Assembly: GCF_000282475.1 (NCBI RefSeq)
Contig: NZ_AKJF01000037.1
Coordinates: 1-47,214, forward strand
Length of the DNA stretch: 47,214 nt
DNA from: Pseudomonas sp. GM78
GTDB taxonomy: Bacteria; Pseudomonadota; Gammaproteobacteria; Pseudomonadales; Pseudomonadaceae
Direction: 5' to 3'
Shown here piece after piece: positions 7,740 to 15,468 of this stretch. Below the pieces are notes generated by a model, which was not told where the DNA came from, ran no database searches, and saw nothing but the letters and a program-made list of their open reading frames with translations. Position numbers and translations under genes: made by a program. Within the stretch, counting starts at the first letter, position 1. Each line of letters starts with the position of its first letter.

Positions 7740-8063
7740 CTAGGCTTCTTCTGCAACCTGGGAGTTCATAGCAATAATTGCTTCAGCCTGAGCCTCAGAC
7801 ATCATTCGCAAAGCCTCGGCCGGATTCGTCTCTGCAAATTTCAGCAGCCAGCTTCTCAGCTCCGCTTGGTCAAATTCGAACTCTGCCAGAAACGAGCCGG
7901 TAAGAGACACGCGTTCAATTTTACCGTATGCGCTGAGTCCATCGTGCCATGTGAGTGAGCCTTTCTTGCTCTCAACAAACCCCTGCGATGTGTGCTTCAC
8001 GGGTTTGAGTACGTGATTGTGAGCGTGGACCTCACGCTCCCAGCCTCTGAATGTGACCTTCAT
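7740..8063 (-). CDS. Hypothetical protein, 107 residues
   Basis: Good ribosome site (AAGGA, ten bases before ATG). The N-terminal half is strand-rich (VTFRGWEREVHAHNHVLKPV), the rest is an acidic helix ending SEAQAEAIIAMNSQVAEEA. No motif is recognised. It lies in the prophage accessory part, upstream of the nuclease-like relic on the same strand, and the 150 bases between them show no recognisable gene. Confidence 0.5.
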   Translation of the reverse strand: MKVTFRGWEREVHAHNHVLKPVKHTSQGFVESKKGSLTWHDGLSAYGKIERVSLTGSFLAEFEFDQAELRSWLLKFAETNPAEALRMMSEAQAEAIIAMNSQVAEEA

Positions 8064-8153
8064 GAAAATGCTTTCCTTGCCTAACGAGCTATTGATAATA
8101 GCAATATGCTACGTGTCCAGATTGATTCGCTCAACCTGGAAATATGCGGCTCG

Positions 8154-8363
8154 TCATTCGGGGGGCATTAAAACCGCAAGCGTCAGCTTGATGAACTCTT
8201 CATTCTTGTCGATGGTGTCCAGGGCACCGCGTACGTTGTCGGCAACCTCGGCCGCGCCGCGCTGCTCGACCCAATTCGATAGCTCCATGATGGCGGCTTC
8301 GAGGGCGAGTTGGTTTTCGTTGATCTTGAAGAGCAGGGAAGGGAGCAGGTCTGAGTTGGGCAT
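8154..8363 (-). CDS. Small repeated-family protein, copy 1 (intact)
   Basis: A 69-residue helical protein beginning MPNSDLLPSLLFKINENQLA, with GGAGG eight bases before ATG. A paralogue at 14990-15196 is nearly identical; two broken copies lie at 10840 and 13560, and a remote relative at 43061. No signal or membrane segment. The fold looks like a two-helix bundle with conserved LLxLL, Nx(Q/V)xLxxA, SNW(I/V) and EEFIKLTL. Function unknown. Confidence 0.6.
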   Translation of the reverse strand: MPNSDLLPSLLFKINENQLALEAAIMELSNWVEQRGAAEVADNVRGALDTIDKNEEFIKLTLAVLMPPE

Positions 8364-8439
8364 CGCGAATCCTCCGTGGAGATGTCAGCGTAGCACCGGA
8401 AGGCCGGGGGAGGCCGGGTCGGAGGGTTCAGAAAAAGCA

Positions 8440-8469
8440 AAGCCCCGAAGGTTCGCGGCTCCGGGGCTT
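8440..8469. terminator. Bidirectional hairpin terminator
   Basis: Stem AAGCCCCG/CGGGGCTT; TATTTTC follows on the plus strand and CTTTTTC on the minus strand. The downstream 60 bases resemble those after the hairpin at 3494. Confidence 0.55.
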
Positions 8470-8530
8470 CTATTTTCGCCCGCATCCCTTAATGCCTGGC
8501 GAACGTGGCGGCGAGAATACCAGCGTTGAA

Positions 8531-8788
8531 GCGGTGACTCACTACGATCGGGAGATTGTGTTCGGCGCGTTAGGACGATCGACCGCCATTAGTTTCGCGA
8601 AGATGAGTGAATTGAGCGCAAAGGCTGGCAACTAATGTATGCGCATCCTAAGCTCTCTAAAGTGCGTTTTAACCTTTCCTTGTTTCAGGATTTGTCGCTC
8701 TTCAAACTGAGACATTCTCAGGAGGCACGTCTGAGTTTCCTCAATAAGGCGAGCAAGTGCCCGTCTTCAGGCATCCTGGGAGTAGCAC
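8531..8788 (+). other. Intergenic stretch with a possible 3' gene fragment
   Basis: From 8531 a plus-strand frame reads HYDREIVFGALGRSTAISFA, then KMSELSAKAGN and a stop at 8636. It looks like the coding end of a lost gene but has no start and I cannot name it. Near 8705-8740 the words AAACTGAGAC and GTCTGAGTTT form an imperfect inverted repeat upstream of the next gene. Nothing else is evident. Confidence 0.25.
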
Positions 8789-9244
8789 ATGAGCACTCGA
8801 TTTTGGAGCGTCCTTCTCATCAGTGTGCTGGTCACAGCATGCAGTTCAACCGGTAATAAGCAAAGCTTGGGCGCGATGTTGGGTGGCGCGGCAGGTGCGT
8901 TAGTCGGCGCCAAGGTATCAAAGGACTCCAACCGAGCCGCCAGCGTCGCAGTTGGTACAGCCGTAGGAGCCCTAGTGGGCTATGGAGTTGGTCGCTATCT
9001 GGATGACCAGGACCAAAAGCAACTAGCTGCTGCCACCGTCAAGACGGCAGAAAGTGGCAAGGCGCAAGAAGTTCGTAATAGCGAAACGGGTACGACCATC
9101 CGCACCACGCCGGTACCAAACACCTCTCAGGCGTCGAGTGACGGTTGCCGGACGGTCAAGCAGTCCGTCGAATTACCTGACGGACGCCACGAAACCGAGG
9201 ACGTTCGACTCTGCAAAGGACCCAATGGTTGGGAAGCAGTGTGA
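8789..9244 (+). CDS. Glycine-zipper outer-membrane lipoprotein
   Basis: A 151-residue protein with a lipoprotein signal (VLLISVLVTACSS, Cys18 as lipid site). Residues 28-65 form a glycine-zipper two-helix region (GAMLGGAAGALVGAKV, then AVGTAVGALVGYGVGRYL), as in the SlyB/17-kDa surface antigen type. The C-terminal part has TVKQSVELPDGRHETEDVRLC, the short domain that ends these antigens. GGGAGT precedes ATG. Its last four bases overlap the start of the SEL1 gene, so the pair is an operon. Probably anchored in the outer membrane and involved in envelope integrity or signalling. Confidence 0.75.
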   Translation: MSTRFWSVLLISVLVTACSSTGNKQSLGAMLGGAAGALVGAKVSKDSNRAASVAVGTAVGALVGYGVGRYLDDQDQKQLAAATVKTAESGKAQEVRNSETGTTIRTTPVPNTSQASSDGCRTVKQSVELPDGRHETEDVRLCKGPNGWEAV

Positions 9245-10650
9245 GCCCCACGCGAGTATTAGCCATTCCGCTGGCCAGCTGCCTGTTGGCCAGCGGAATA
9301 GTCATGGCCGAATGGGAGAGGTTATCGCTGCCCAAGTATCCAGGTATGACAGCGATCATCGACCATTGCGCGCAGACCCTGCCGGTCTCGATAGTGGCTT
9401 TGAAGACGAATGACCTGGCGGATGGTACCGCGGTGCGCAAGGTTATCGCCTGGGCGCAACTAATGGCGCAGATGGAATGCCCTCAGGCGACGGCCATTGT
9501 GTTAGAGGCCAGTGTCCATGGAAAACATGTCTACAAGGGTATTGCGCACAGAGCCGATGGCTGGGTTTTGTCCGAGGTCAAGCCTCCGAGTACAAAGGTG
9601 CAGATAAAGACTAGTGCTGCTGAAGCCCCAAAGATTAAGACAGTGGCAAAAGATACTCCACGCACTGACGGGAGTACTGTCGTTACTGCAAAGGAAAGTC
9701 CCAGCCCATCCAGCGAAGTTAATGAGCCCCTTCAACCGCCCGCAGGCCCGCCAAAAACAGTTGTCCCCGTCAGCGAAGCCAGTGTTGCAGCAATGCAGAA
9801 TGGGGCGGTTGCCAGTCAAGCGCCATCCGGCGGCGATCCCGACAAAATTGTACAGGGGCATAGTTCTGAGGGGGCATCAACCAAGCAGGCCCCAAAGACG
9901 CATGCCTCTGAAGCTCTGGAGGGGCTGCGTCTGGCTGCAGAGCAGGGCAATCCCGAAGCTCAGCATGATCTCGGGTTTGCGTACTACAACGGTCGCTACG
10001 GCTGGGGTTTGGAAAAGGACCTGCAGCAGGCCGCGTTCTGGTATCAGAAAGCGGCGGAACAGGGGCAGGCCGAGGCGGCGAACGATTTAGGAGTAATGTA
10101 CGCCAAGGGTGTGGGGGTAGCACAGGACAAACAGCAGGCGGCCCATTGGTATCAGAAAGCAGCGGAACAGGGGTACGCCACGTCTCAGAATAATCTCGGG
10201 GTAATGTATACCAACGGTCAGGGAGTGGCACAGGACCAACATCAGGCGGCCTCGTGGTTTCGGAAAGCTGCGGAACAGGGCTTCGCCAAGGCTCAGTTTA
10301 ATCTCGGGGTGCTTTACTTCAATGGCCGCGGCGTGGCACAGGACCGGCAGCAGGCGGTCTCGTTGTATCAGAAAGCGGCGGAACAGGGCTACGTTGAGGC
10401 TCAGTACAATCTCGGGGTGCTTTATTTCAGAGGCGAGGGATTGACAAGGGACCTAAAGCAGGCGGCCTACTGGTATCAGAAAGCCGCGGAACAGGGCTAC
10501 GCTAACGCTCAGTACAATCTCGGGTTGATGTACGCCAAGGGCGAAGGCTTGGCTCCAGACGAACAGCTGGCTCGCACCTGGTTTCAGAAAGCCGCGGAAC
10601 AGGGCCACGCTGGGGCTCAACATGCCCTGAATATCACAATGAAAAAGTGA
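9241..10650 (+). CDS. Periplasmic SEL1-repeat protein
   Basis: A 469-residue protein from GTG 9241 (GTGA overlap); TTG 9229 would add four residues. It has a signal peptide (SPTRVLAIPLASCLLASGIV), a variable 200-residue part with a Pro/Ser/Lys-rich linker, then about seven SEL1-type TPR repeats from residue 225, each ending in a near-identical QKAAEQGY. The DNA of the repeats is also almost the same, so copy number may change by recombination. SEL1 proteins act as scaffolds for protein contacts. Coupled to the lipoprotein, it probably works with it in the periplasm. This two-gene unit sits between two copies of the small-gene module. Confidence 0.72.
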   Translation: MSPTRVLAIPLASCLLASGIVMAEWERLSLPKYPGMTAIIDHCAQTLPVSIVALKTNDLADGTAVRKVIAWAQLMAQMECPQATAIVLEASVHGKHVYKGIAHRADGWVLSEVKPPSTKVQIKTSAAEAPKIKTVAKDTPRTDGSTVVTAKESPSPSSEVNEPLQPPAGPPKTVVPVSEASVAAMQNGAVASQAPSGGDPDKIVQGHSSEGASTKQAPKTHASEALEGLRLAAEQGNPEAQHDLGFAYYNGRYGWGLEKDLQQAAFWYQKAAEQGQAEAANDLGVMYAKGVGVAQDKQQAAHWYQKAAEQGYATSQNNLGVMYTNGQGVAQDQHQAASWFRKAAEQGFAKAQFNLGVLYFNGRGVAQDRQQAVSLYQKAAEQGYVEAQYNLGVLYFRGEGLTRDLKQAAYWYQKAAEQGYANAQYNLGLMYAKGEGLAPDEQLARTWFQKAAEQGHAGAQHALNITMKK

Positions 10651-10839
10651 AGGGTAACTGTCACGATTGAGCGGAAAAGACCACTTTCTGGCTGCCTACA
10701 CGCAATGTGAAGTTTTCTATCATGCTTGATCTCTGACTACGCAATCTTTTCACAAACGCGACCCTTCGTAGGCGGTTTAGCTGCCGTTCCTATCTGGTCA
10801 TTGTCGATTCTACGAATTTATTCTGCGAGGTGCATCAGA
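10651..10839. other. Gene-free stretch
   Basis: I see no credible gene, RNA or strong hairpin here. It lies between the SEL1 gene and a broken copy of the small-gene module. Confidence 0.4.
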
Positions 10840-10985
10840 CTACCCGAAGGGCGCTAAACGTGCCCGGCCGCGCCGCTGATTGACCCGGGCAGTGAGTTTC
10901 ATGATGACGGCATCCAGGGCGATTTGTTTTTCATTGAACATGAAGAGGAGGAAGGAGTGGGTGAGAATTTGGCAGCGCGAAAACT
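10840..10985 (-). pseudogene. Small repeated-family gene, copy 2 (degenerate)
   Basis: The minus strand reads LTHSFLLFMFNEKQIALDA, then VIMKLTARVNQRRG and an early stop, clearly related to LLPSLLFKINENQLALEA of the intact copies. The start region has lost MPNS and the last third is missing. The upstream 200 bases match those of copy 3. Confidence 0.6.
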
Positions 10986-11044
10986 CCGTGGAAATTTCGG
11001 CGTAGCGATACTTGGGGGGGGCGAATGGTAGGAAGGACGCCATG

Positions 11045-11215
11045 GGAGGGGATCAAGCTTGTACCAATTTTTGTACCACTGACCGTGTAAAGCAGGTTAA
11101 AACCGGGTATTCCAAAGTAAGGAAGTGCCCGATTTCATTGGCCCTGAGTACTTTGCCTTACCCCTTTAGAATCGCGATGTATTTCTGCACTGACGAAATT
11201 AAGCCGATTGCTGGG
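11045..11215. repeat. Module flank, copy A (pairs with 13838-14005)
   Basis: About 170 bases are shared with 13838-14005 in the same orientation, including GTACCAATTTTTGTACCACT, GTGTAAAGCAGGT and TTTGCCTTACCCCTTTAGAA. The first part reads KLVPIFVPLTV-stop on the plus strand, like the end of a lost gene. It lies directly upstream of a degenerate small-family gene in both places. Confidence 0.65.
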
Positions 11216-11333
11216 CGCAAACGACTGCAGTCGAATCAAATCCGACGCTGGCGCAGGCCGCAAGCGGCGGCACAGAAGGCGCCCATAGGTGCAGCTTGTT
11301 AATGTCCGATTCACCGATTAGGAGATTGCGCTG

Positions 11334-12278
11334 TCATTTGCGAAGTCGATCTCGGGTTTCGAAGATATACGCCATTTCGTGGCCTGCCTGCCAGTGCTTC
11401 ATATCATGATGCTTTTCGGCAATGTTGAGAGCCACCTTACCCAGCTCTATTGCAGCTGCACTTAAGAGACCTACCTCAAGACCTCCAAAAAGGCCTGCGA
11501 CGACACCAGCACTTGCAGAAGTTTGAAGTGATTTCGCATCCAATAGCATTCCTAGCGACGAGGTTAGCGTGGTGAAACCGAACTTCTTTGTCGCTAGCTC
11601 ATAGTCATCGACCCGACGAAGTAGGTCATCTTCAATAAAAGATGCAGATTGCCCTTGAAAATCTTCGTGCAGAAAAAGTCGCAGACGAGCAAGTTTTCGC
11701 CGTGAGGCGTCATCTTTGCGAACGTCCAGAATCTGACGCCAGTCAGCGGCGGTTGCGTCGATCAAATGCAGATTTGAGAGCGTCAAACTAGGATCTGCAT
11801 GACTTCCAACTGCCTCAGTTGGGAGGGCGACAGAAAAATTTCGCACTCCTAGAGAACTGGCGAACTCAGATAATGCCTGTCGTATCGATGAGGCTCCATG
11901 GGCCTGGGCGTTTGAAAGGTATGCATTCAGAAGTTTTTGATGTTCTTCTTGGGGGTCGTGTTGGGAGTCTTTCCGTGGATCAGGTGCCCACAGCTTGGCA
12001 TACGGAGATGCCTTTCTAGCGAACTCGACCCACTTGTTCGCGGTGAACTCCATGACGCGGGTGGCATGGCTATAGGTAACCGTATCGCCCTCAACTCCAT
12101 CAATCAAATGTGAGAGCGCCGCAGAAGGGATGGGCTCGGGGTGGCCGATGAGAATGTCGCCGATGTCGGGGTCGCCTTGCATTCGACTCATGTTTAGCGG
12201 AAGGACTTGGTCGAAGTACAGAGCCGCTTCCTTGAAGTTCTGGAAGCAGAGGATTGCACTGGCACGGAGGTAGGTCAT
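11334..12278 (-). CDS. Orphan 314-residue protein of unknown function
   Basis: Good ribosome site (AGGA, eight bases before ATG). The N-terminus (YLRASAILCFQNFKEAALYF) looks like a conserved globular start. The middle is polar and helical. Residues 240-285 contain a Gly/Ala-rich stretch (SAGVVAGLFGGLEVGLLSAA) resembling a glycine zipper or amphipathic membrane helix, followed by a charged tail (NIAEKHHDMKHWQAGHEMAY). No enzymatic motif found. The base composition is lower in GC than the core genes. It sits alone in cargo between two module copies, which would fit an accessory or defence gene, but nothing in the sequence proves that. Confidence 0.5.
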   Translation of the reverse strand: MTYLRASAILCFQNFKEAALYFDQVLPLNMSRMQGDPDIGDILIGHPEPIPSAALSHLIDGVEGDTVTYSHATRVMEFTANKWVEFARKASPYAKLWAPDPRKDSQHDPQEEHQKLLNAYLSNAQAHGASSIRQALSEFASSLGVRNFSVALPTEAVGSHADPSLTLSNLHLIDATAADWRQILDVRKDDASRRKLARLRLFLHEDFQGQSASFIEDDLLRRVDDYELATKKFGFTTLTSSLGMLLDAKSLQTSASAGVVAGLFGGLEVGLLSAAAIELGKVALNIAEKHHDMKHWQAGHEMAYIFETRDRLRK

Positions 12279-12374
12279 ACAAGCAGTCCTAACGTTGGAC
12301 GTAAGCGGCGCCGAAGCGCAGCGGTGAGGAACAGAGCGGTGCTAAGGCTAACGTTGGTGATAGCGGGCAACAAT

Positions 12375-12514
12375 CCCTGTCCTCACGATCTGTGGCGATT
12401 CTCTACTTCGTCCAGCGGCGGCAGGCTTATCTGGATGGGGGATTCAGTCGGCAGGAGGCCGTGAGGGTTGTGCGCAAAACCTCCTCTGGAGGCCGCGTGT
12501 TTCCGTTTGCATAA
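12375..12514 (+). pseudogene. Possible 3' gene fragment
   Basis: A plus-strand frame reads VAILYFVQRRQAYLDGGFSR, then QEAVRVVRKTSSGG and a stop at 12514. Composition and pattern look coding, but there is no ribosome site or start and I cannot name the family. It is probably the end of a lost phage gene. Confidence 0.3.
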
Positions 12515-12677
12515 GCACAAAAAAGAGGATGTTTTGCCACTGCCAGAAATGAATATTATCCTTATATAACGAGTACATGGGTCGTTATGGTCCCCAGCAT
12601 GGGGTGCTAGTGAGATTTGGCGGTTAGGCAAAGAACGCTAGCCAGCCAAACCTGGTTCCGCTTCTCTATAAAAAATT

Positions 12678-13043
12678 TCAATCGACATAGTCGTCAAATT
12701 CTGACGGTTCTGTGTTGTCCAGAATTTTTTCGCGTAGGCAGCGAGCAATCAGGGCTGCACCTTCTAGCGTGTAGTAGCTATCACTGCTTGCATGTCGGCC
12801 ACCCACAGCGTTTAAGCTTGGCTTTCCGAAGCTCCTGCCATGAATATCTGCGGCCACCTTCATCATCGCGGTTCCAATCCCGGCCTTTTGGTATTCGAGG
12901 TCAACATTCATGGCGAAGAGAGAAATAAAGCCGTCGCACTCATCAAATTCGATACAGCCAATAAGTCGGCCCTCATAACGGGCCTCAATATCCAGGTCAG
13001 CATCTATTACTATGGTTCGGCCTTTTGTGTCAGTGAACTGCAT
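12678..13043 (-). CDS. GNAT-family N-acetyltransferase (short)
   Basis: A 121-residue protein with the GNAT core: a strand LFAMNVDLEYQKAGIG, whose QKAGIGTAM is the acetyl-CoA pyrophosphate loop (Q/RxxGxG/A), followed by an aromatic SYYTLEGAALI. AGGAA precedes ATG by four bases. It is at the short end of the family. Substrate unknown. Part of the prophage cargo. Confidence 0.65.
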   Translation of the reverse strand: MQFTDTKGRTIVIDADLDIEARYEGRLIGCIEFDECDGFISLFAMNVDLEYQKAGIGTAMMKVAADIHGRSFGKPSLNAVGGRHASSDSYYTLEGAALIARCLREKILDNTEPSEFDDYVD

Positions 13044-13073
13044 GATTTTCCTGCTGGTAAGCGATTAAAATAG

Positions 13074-13540
13074 GGTTGATTTTGGGCCAGTGATAGCGAA
13101 ATAGACCGTACCAAAGTGTTTGAAAATTCACGTAAATGCTGCTGTCGCCTTACTGAAAAGCACCTGCATCATCGCATGATAAACCTCCCCTGAGGCTGCG
13201 GCCCCATCCAATAGAGGGGTAATTGTCTAATAACGTTGAGCATGGAATGCTAGGGCGACAAGGAGAAGCATAAATCCCCTGACGTATGCAAAATCGGCAT
13301 AGCCTTCGGTATCAGAAGGACGTAGTGAATGACCATTGTCTGCATAAATCAGGGTGTTTTTCGGTCCGCAATCAGTAGCTGGTGAGCGGAAACATTGGCC
13401 TCTATAGCAACCTTTAAGGCTTGATTGCGGCCCGAAAAAGCTATGACAAGGCGCAGCCTGATTGATTTTCCCTTGGGACTTAAAATCCCTCGCCTATTGA
13501 GTGTGTCGGTTCGCTAGAGGCCCAGGGTGACGACCGCCAG
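13074..13540. other. Gene-free stretch with a long hairpin
   Basis: No open frame with coding character. The main feature is the inverted repeat at 13357-13439. The words GCATAAATC and CCCCTGA/CTGAGG recur nearby without clear order. Confidence 0.4.
13357..13439. repeat. 18-bp inverted repeat, 47-base loop
   Basis: TTTTTCGGTCCGCAATCA (13357-13374) pairs with TGATTGCGGCCCGAAAAA (13422-13439); 17 of 18 positions are Watson-Crick and one is G-T. No transposase frame is in or near it. It may be a terminator, a structured RNA or the two ends of a very small mobile repeat. Confidence 0.55.
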
Positions 13541-13557
13541 CTGCAATCACTCCGGTG

Positions 13558-13762
13558 TCAACTCACCGCTAGCGTCAGCTTGATGTATTCCTCATTCCTA
13601 TCGATGGTATTTAGGCAGCAGCGCACGTTGTCGGCTACTTCGGTGGCACCGCGCTGCTCGGCCCAGTTCTACAGTTCGACAGTTCGAGAGCTTCTAGAGC
13701 GAGGTGGTTTCGTTGCTCTTGAAGAGTAGGGAAGGGAGCAGATCGGAATTCGGCACGGGCAA
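13558..13762 (-). pseudogene. Small repeated-family gene, copy 3 (frameshifted)
   Basis: Minus strand begins GTG and reads PNSDLLPSLLFKSNE as in the intact copies, then meets a stop within about 20 codons. The remaining DNA still aligns with the paralogues (for example CGCACGTTGTCGGCTACTTC) in shifted frames. A clear relic. Confidence 0.7.
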
Positions 13763-13837
13763 GTTCTCAGATGATGAGAAATAGCGCAGCACCTTTAAAC
13801 AAACTGACGAACGGTCGGCAGGACGCCGAATGAGGGA

Positions 13838-14005
13838 GTGAAGCTCGTACCAATTTTTGTACCACTGACCGTGTAAAGCAGGTCAAAACCGGGTACGTCT
13901 AAGTAAGCAAGTGCCCGGATTTATTGACTATTGTTACTTTGCCTTACCCCTTTAGAATCGCGGTGTAATTTTGCACTCTCGGAATTAGGTCAGTTGCTGT
14001 GTGTC
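13838..14005. repeat. Module flank, copy B (pairs with 11045-11215)
   Basis: Direct repeat of the flank at 11045-11215. Its plus strand reads TVGRTPNEGVKLVPIFVPLT, then V and stop. The flank of copy 4 (from 15262) reads SVGRTPEEGVKSVPKL in the same place, so the three flanks share ancestry. Confidence 0.65.
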
Positions 14006-14132
14006 TCGAAGGGCTACAACCGACCCTAAGCTGACAGTGAAGCAGAGCCAACTACTGGTACGTACTTGGACGCAAGCGTATTGTTCGATGCGCTTTCCCT
14101 CCCTTGGAAATCTTCAAAAAAGGACGACTTAC

Positions 14133-14933
14133 ATGGATGTTGAACTGGCACATCAGATTGAGGCCGCAGAAAGCGAGTATTTACGTTCGCGTGTTCAGAA
14201 CTTGGCAGGGATAAGTGGAAATCCTTATGGCGCACGTGTTTTTTCCAACGGAGACTTTCCGTGCTTTCAGGTGAACGCATCACCTAGCCCAATGTTCAAC
14301 CGCATCTACGGCGACAGCGCCCGTGATCCCCAGGCACTGTTGAAGTTGCTCAAAGATTCAGCGGAACATTCGGTCGTAACTCCCCTTATCGGGAAACCTG
14401 CTGCGTTGGGGCAGTACTCACTTGTGGGCGAAGTGCAGCTTGAGCGTTTGAGGGGCTGGACTCACTTGCAATTTGCGTGTGCCATCGAGAAGGTGGTCTT
14501 GAGTCGCCACTCATTCGAAATCGAGGAAGTCACGTCAAAAACTCTTGCTCAGTTCGCAGATGTGCATGCGGGTGGTTTTCATACCAAACCAGAGTACCAA
14601 TTGCTGAATCAAGCATCATTCGCAGAGCAGACGTCGAGCGGACGTCTGAAAATCTGCGTCCTGAAGGCTGATGGGAAAGTCGTGGCAGGAGCCTCAATGT
14701 ATCTGGCCAGTAATGGCATTGCCTACCTTGGAACGGCTGCCACCCGAAAGGATGCCCGGGGCCTTGGCTACCATGGAGCACTGATATCTCATCGAATTGA
14801 GCAAGCGAAGAAGCATAGCTGCCACTTGATCGCCGCGACCGCGCTGGCCAGCTCCCAAAGTCGCCGAAATCTGCAACGTGCCGGGTTGACGACATCTCAT
14901 GCCCAAGCACTGTACCGCCTCGCAGATAACTAA
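14133..14933 (+). CDS. GNAT-family N-acetyltransferase
   Basis: A 266-residue protein. ATG 14133 is chosen because AAAGGA lies eight bases before it; the open frame to 14001 has no ribosome site and overlaps the repeat. The C-terminal half is a GNAT domain: a strand with KVVAGASMYLASNGIAYLG, the acetyl-CoA loop RKDARGLGYHGALI, and a helix with ALASSQSRRNLQRAG, where Asn and Arg bind in the family. The N-terminal half may be a second, degenerate GNAT fold. Substrate unknown. It is bracketed by module copies 3 and 4. Confidence 0.68.
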   Translation: MDVELAHQIEAAESEYLRSRVQNLAGISGNPYGARVFSNGDFPCFQVNASPSPMFNRIYGDSARDPQALLKLLKDSAEHSVVTPLIGKPAALGQYSLVGEVQLERLRGWTHLQFACAIEKVVLSRHSFEIEEVTSKTLAQFADVHAGGFHTKPEYQLLNQASFAEQTSSGRLKICVLKADGKVVAGASMYLASNGIAYLGTAATRKDARGLGYHGALISHRIEQAKKHSCHLIAATALASSQSRRNLQRAGLTTSHAQALYRLADN

Positions 14934-14986
14934 GATAAACGGCTGAATACGACCGTCCGCTCTTGGCCGATCACTGCCTGTTGCGT

Positions 14987-15196
14987 TCACTCCGGCGTCA
15001 TCATCACCGCGAGCGTCAACTTGATGAACTCCTCGTTCCGGTCGATTGCGACCAGGGCACCGCGCACGTTGTCCGCTACCTCTTCTCCGGCATGCTGCTC
15101 GATCCAGTTCGATAACTCGAGTATCGCGGCTTCGAGGGCCAGCTGATTTTCGTTGATCTTGAAGAGCAGGGAAGGGAGCAGGTCTGAGTTTGGCAT
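14987..15196 (-). CDS. Small repeated-family protein, copy 4 (intact)
   Basis: 69 residues beginning MPNSDLLPSLLFKINENQLA, over 80 percent the same as copy 1 at 8154; differences concentrate in the middle (IEQHAGEE against VEQRGAAE). GGAGG lies 8 bases before ATG. An in-frame ATG upstream at 15229 is less likely because it would run through the ribosome site. It is the last gene before the tRNA-Cys attachment site. Confidence 0.62.
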   Translation of the reverse strand: MPNSDLLPSLLFKINENQLALEAAILELSNWIEQHAGEEVADNVRGALVAIDRNEEFIKLTLAVMMTPE

Positions 15197-15383
15197 CGCG
15201 ATTCCTCCGTGAAGAGGTGAGCGTAGCATCTGGGAAATGAAGTGTTCGAGGGGAGTTGAATTCGGTCGGCAGAACGCCGGAGGAGGGGGTAAAATCAGTT
15301 CCCAAACTCAAGGGCAAGCCCGCATTCTACGCGGTCTGTAGTGCATCTGTTTTGCCTCAGTTTCGGAACTAAAAAAGGCTACA

Positions 15384-15458
15384 GGCCGCAGCCAGTATGC
15401 GTTTCACTAGCGGATTGCAAATCCGCCTACGCCGGTTCGATTCCGACCTCGGCCTCCA
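15384..15458 (+). tRNA. Partial/degenerate tRNA-Cys(GCA), probable attachment site
   Basis: From 15410 the sequence is a normal tRNA-Cys: anticodon stem-loop GCGGA-TTGCAAA-TCCGC with anticodon GCA, T-loop TTCGATT, acceptor CTCGGCC and TCCA. Upstream, GGCCGCA can pair only partly with the acceptor and no normal D-arm (GG in the loop) can be drawn, so the 5' third seems to be replaced. This is what the distal att site of an element integrated into the 3' half of a tRNA gene looks like. It implies that the intact tRNA-Cys lies left of the window at the other prophage end. Confidence 0.7.
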
Positions 15459-15468
15459 CTATAAATAG

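Noticed and set aside
9900-10650. Regular short repeats that might be a CRISPR array
   Set aside because: They encode SEL1 repeats in frame with about 108-base period and have no spacers.
11052-11075. GTACCAATTTTTGTACC as an attachment core
   Set aside because: It occurs twice inside the prophage but not beside the tRNA-Cys remnant, and it forms the end of a reading frame.
12383-12631. An 82-codon minus-strand frame
   Set aside because: No ribosome site or family pattern; the plus-strand fragment at 12375-12514 looks more like coding sequence.
14694-15317. A 207-codon minus-strand frame
   Set aside because: It overlaps the GNAT gene and the small-family gene in other frames and has no recognisable content.
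15384-15458. Functional tRNA-Cys
   Set aside because: No acceptable D-arm and incomplete acceptor stem; the 3' part alone is normal, which fits an attachment site better.
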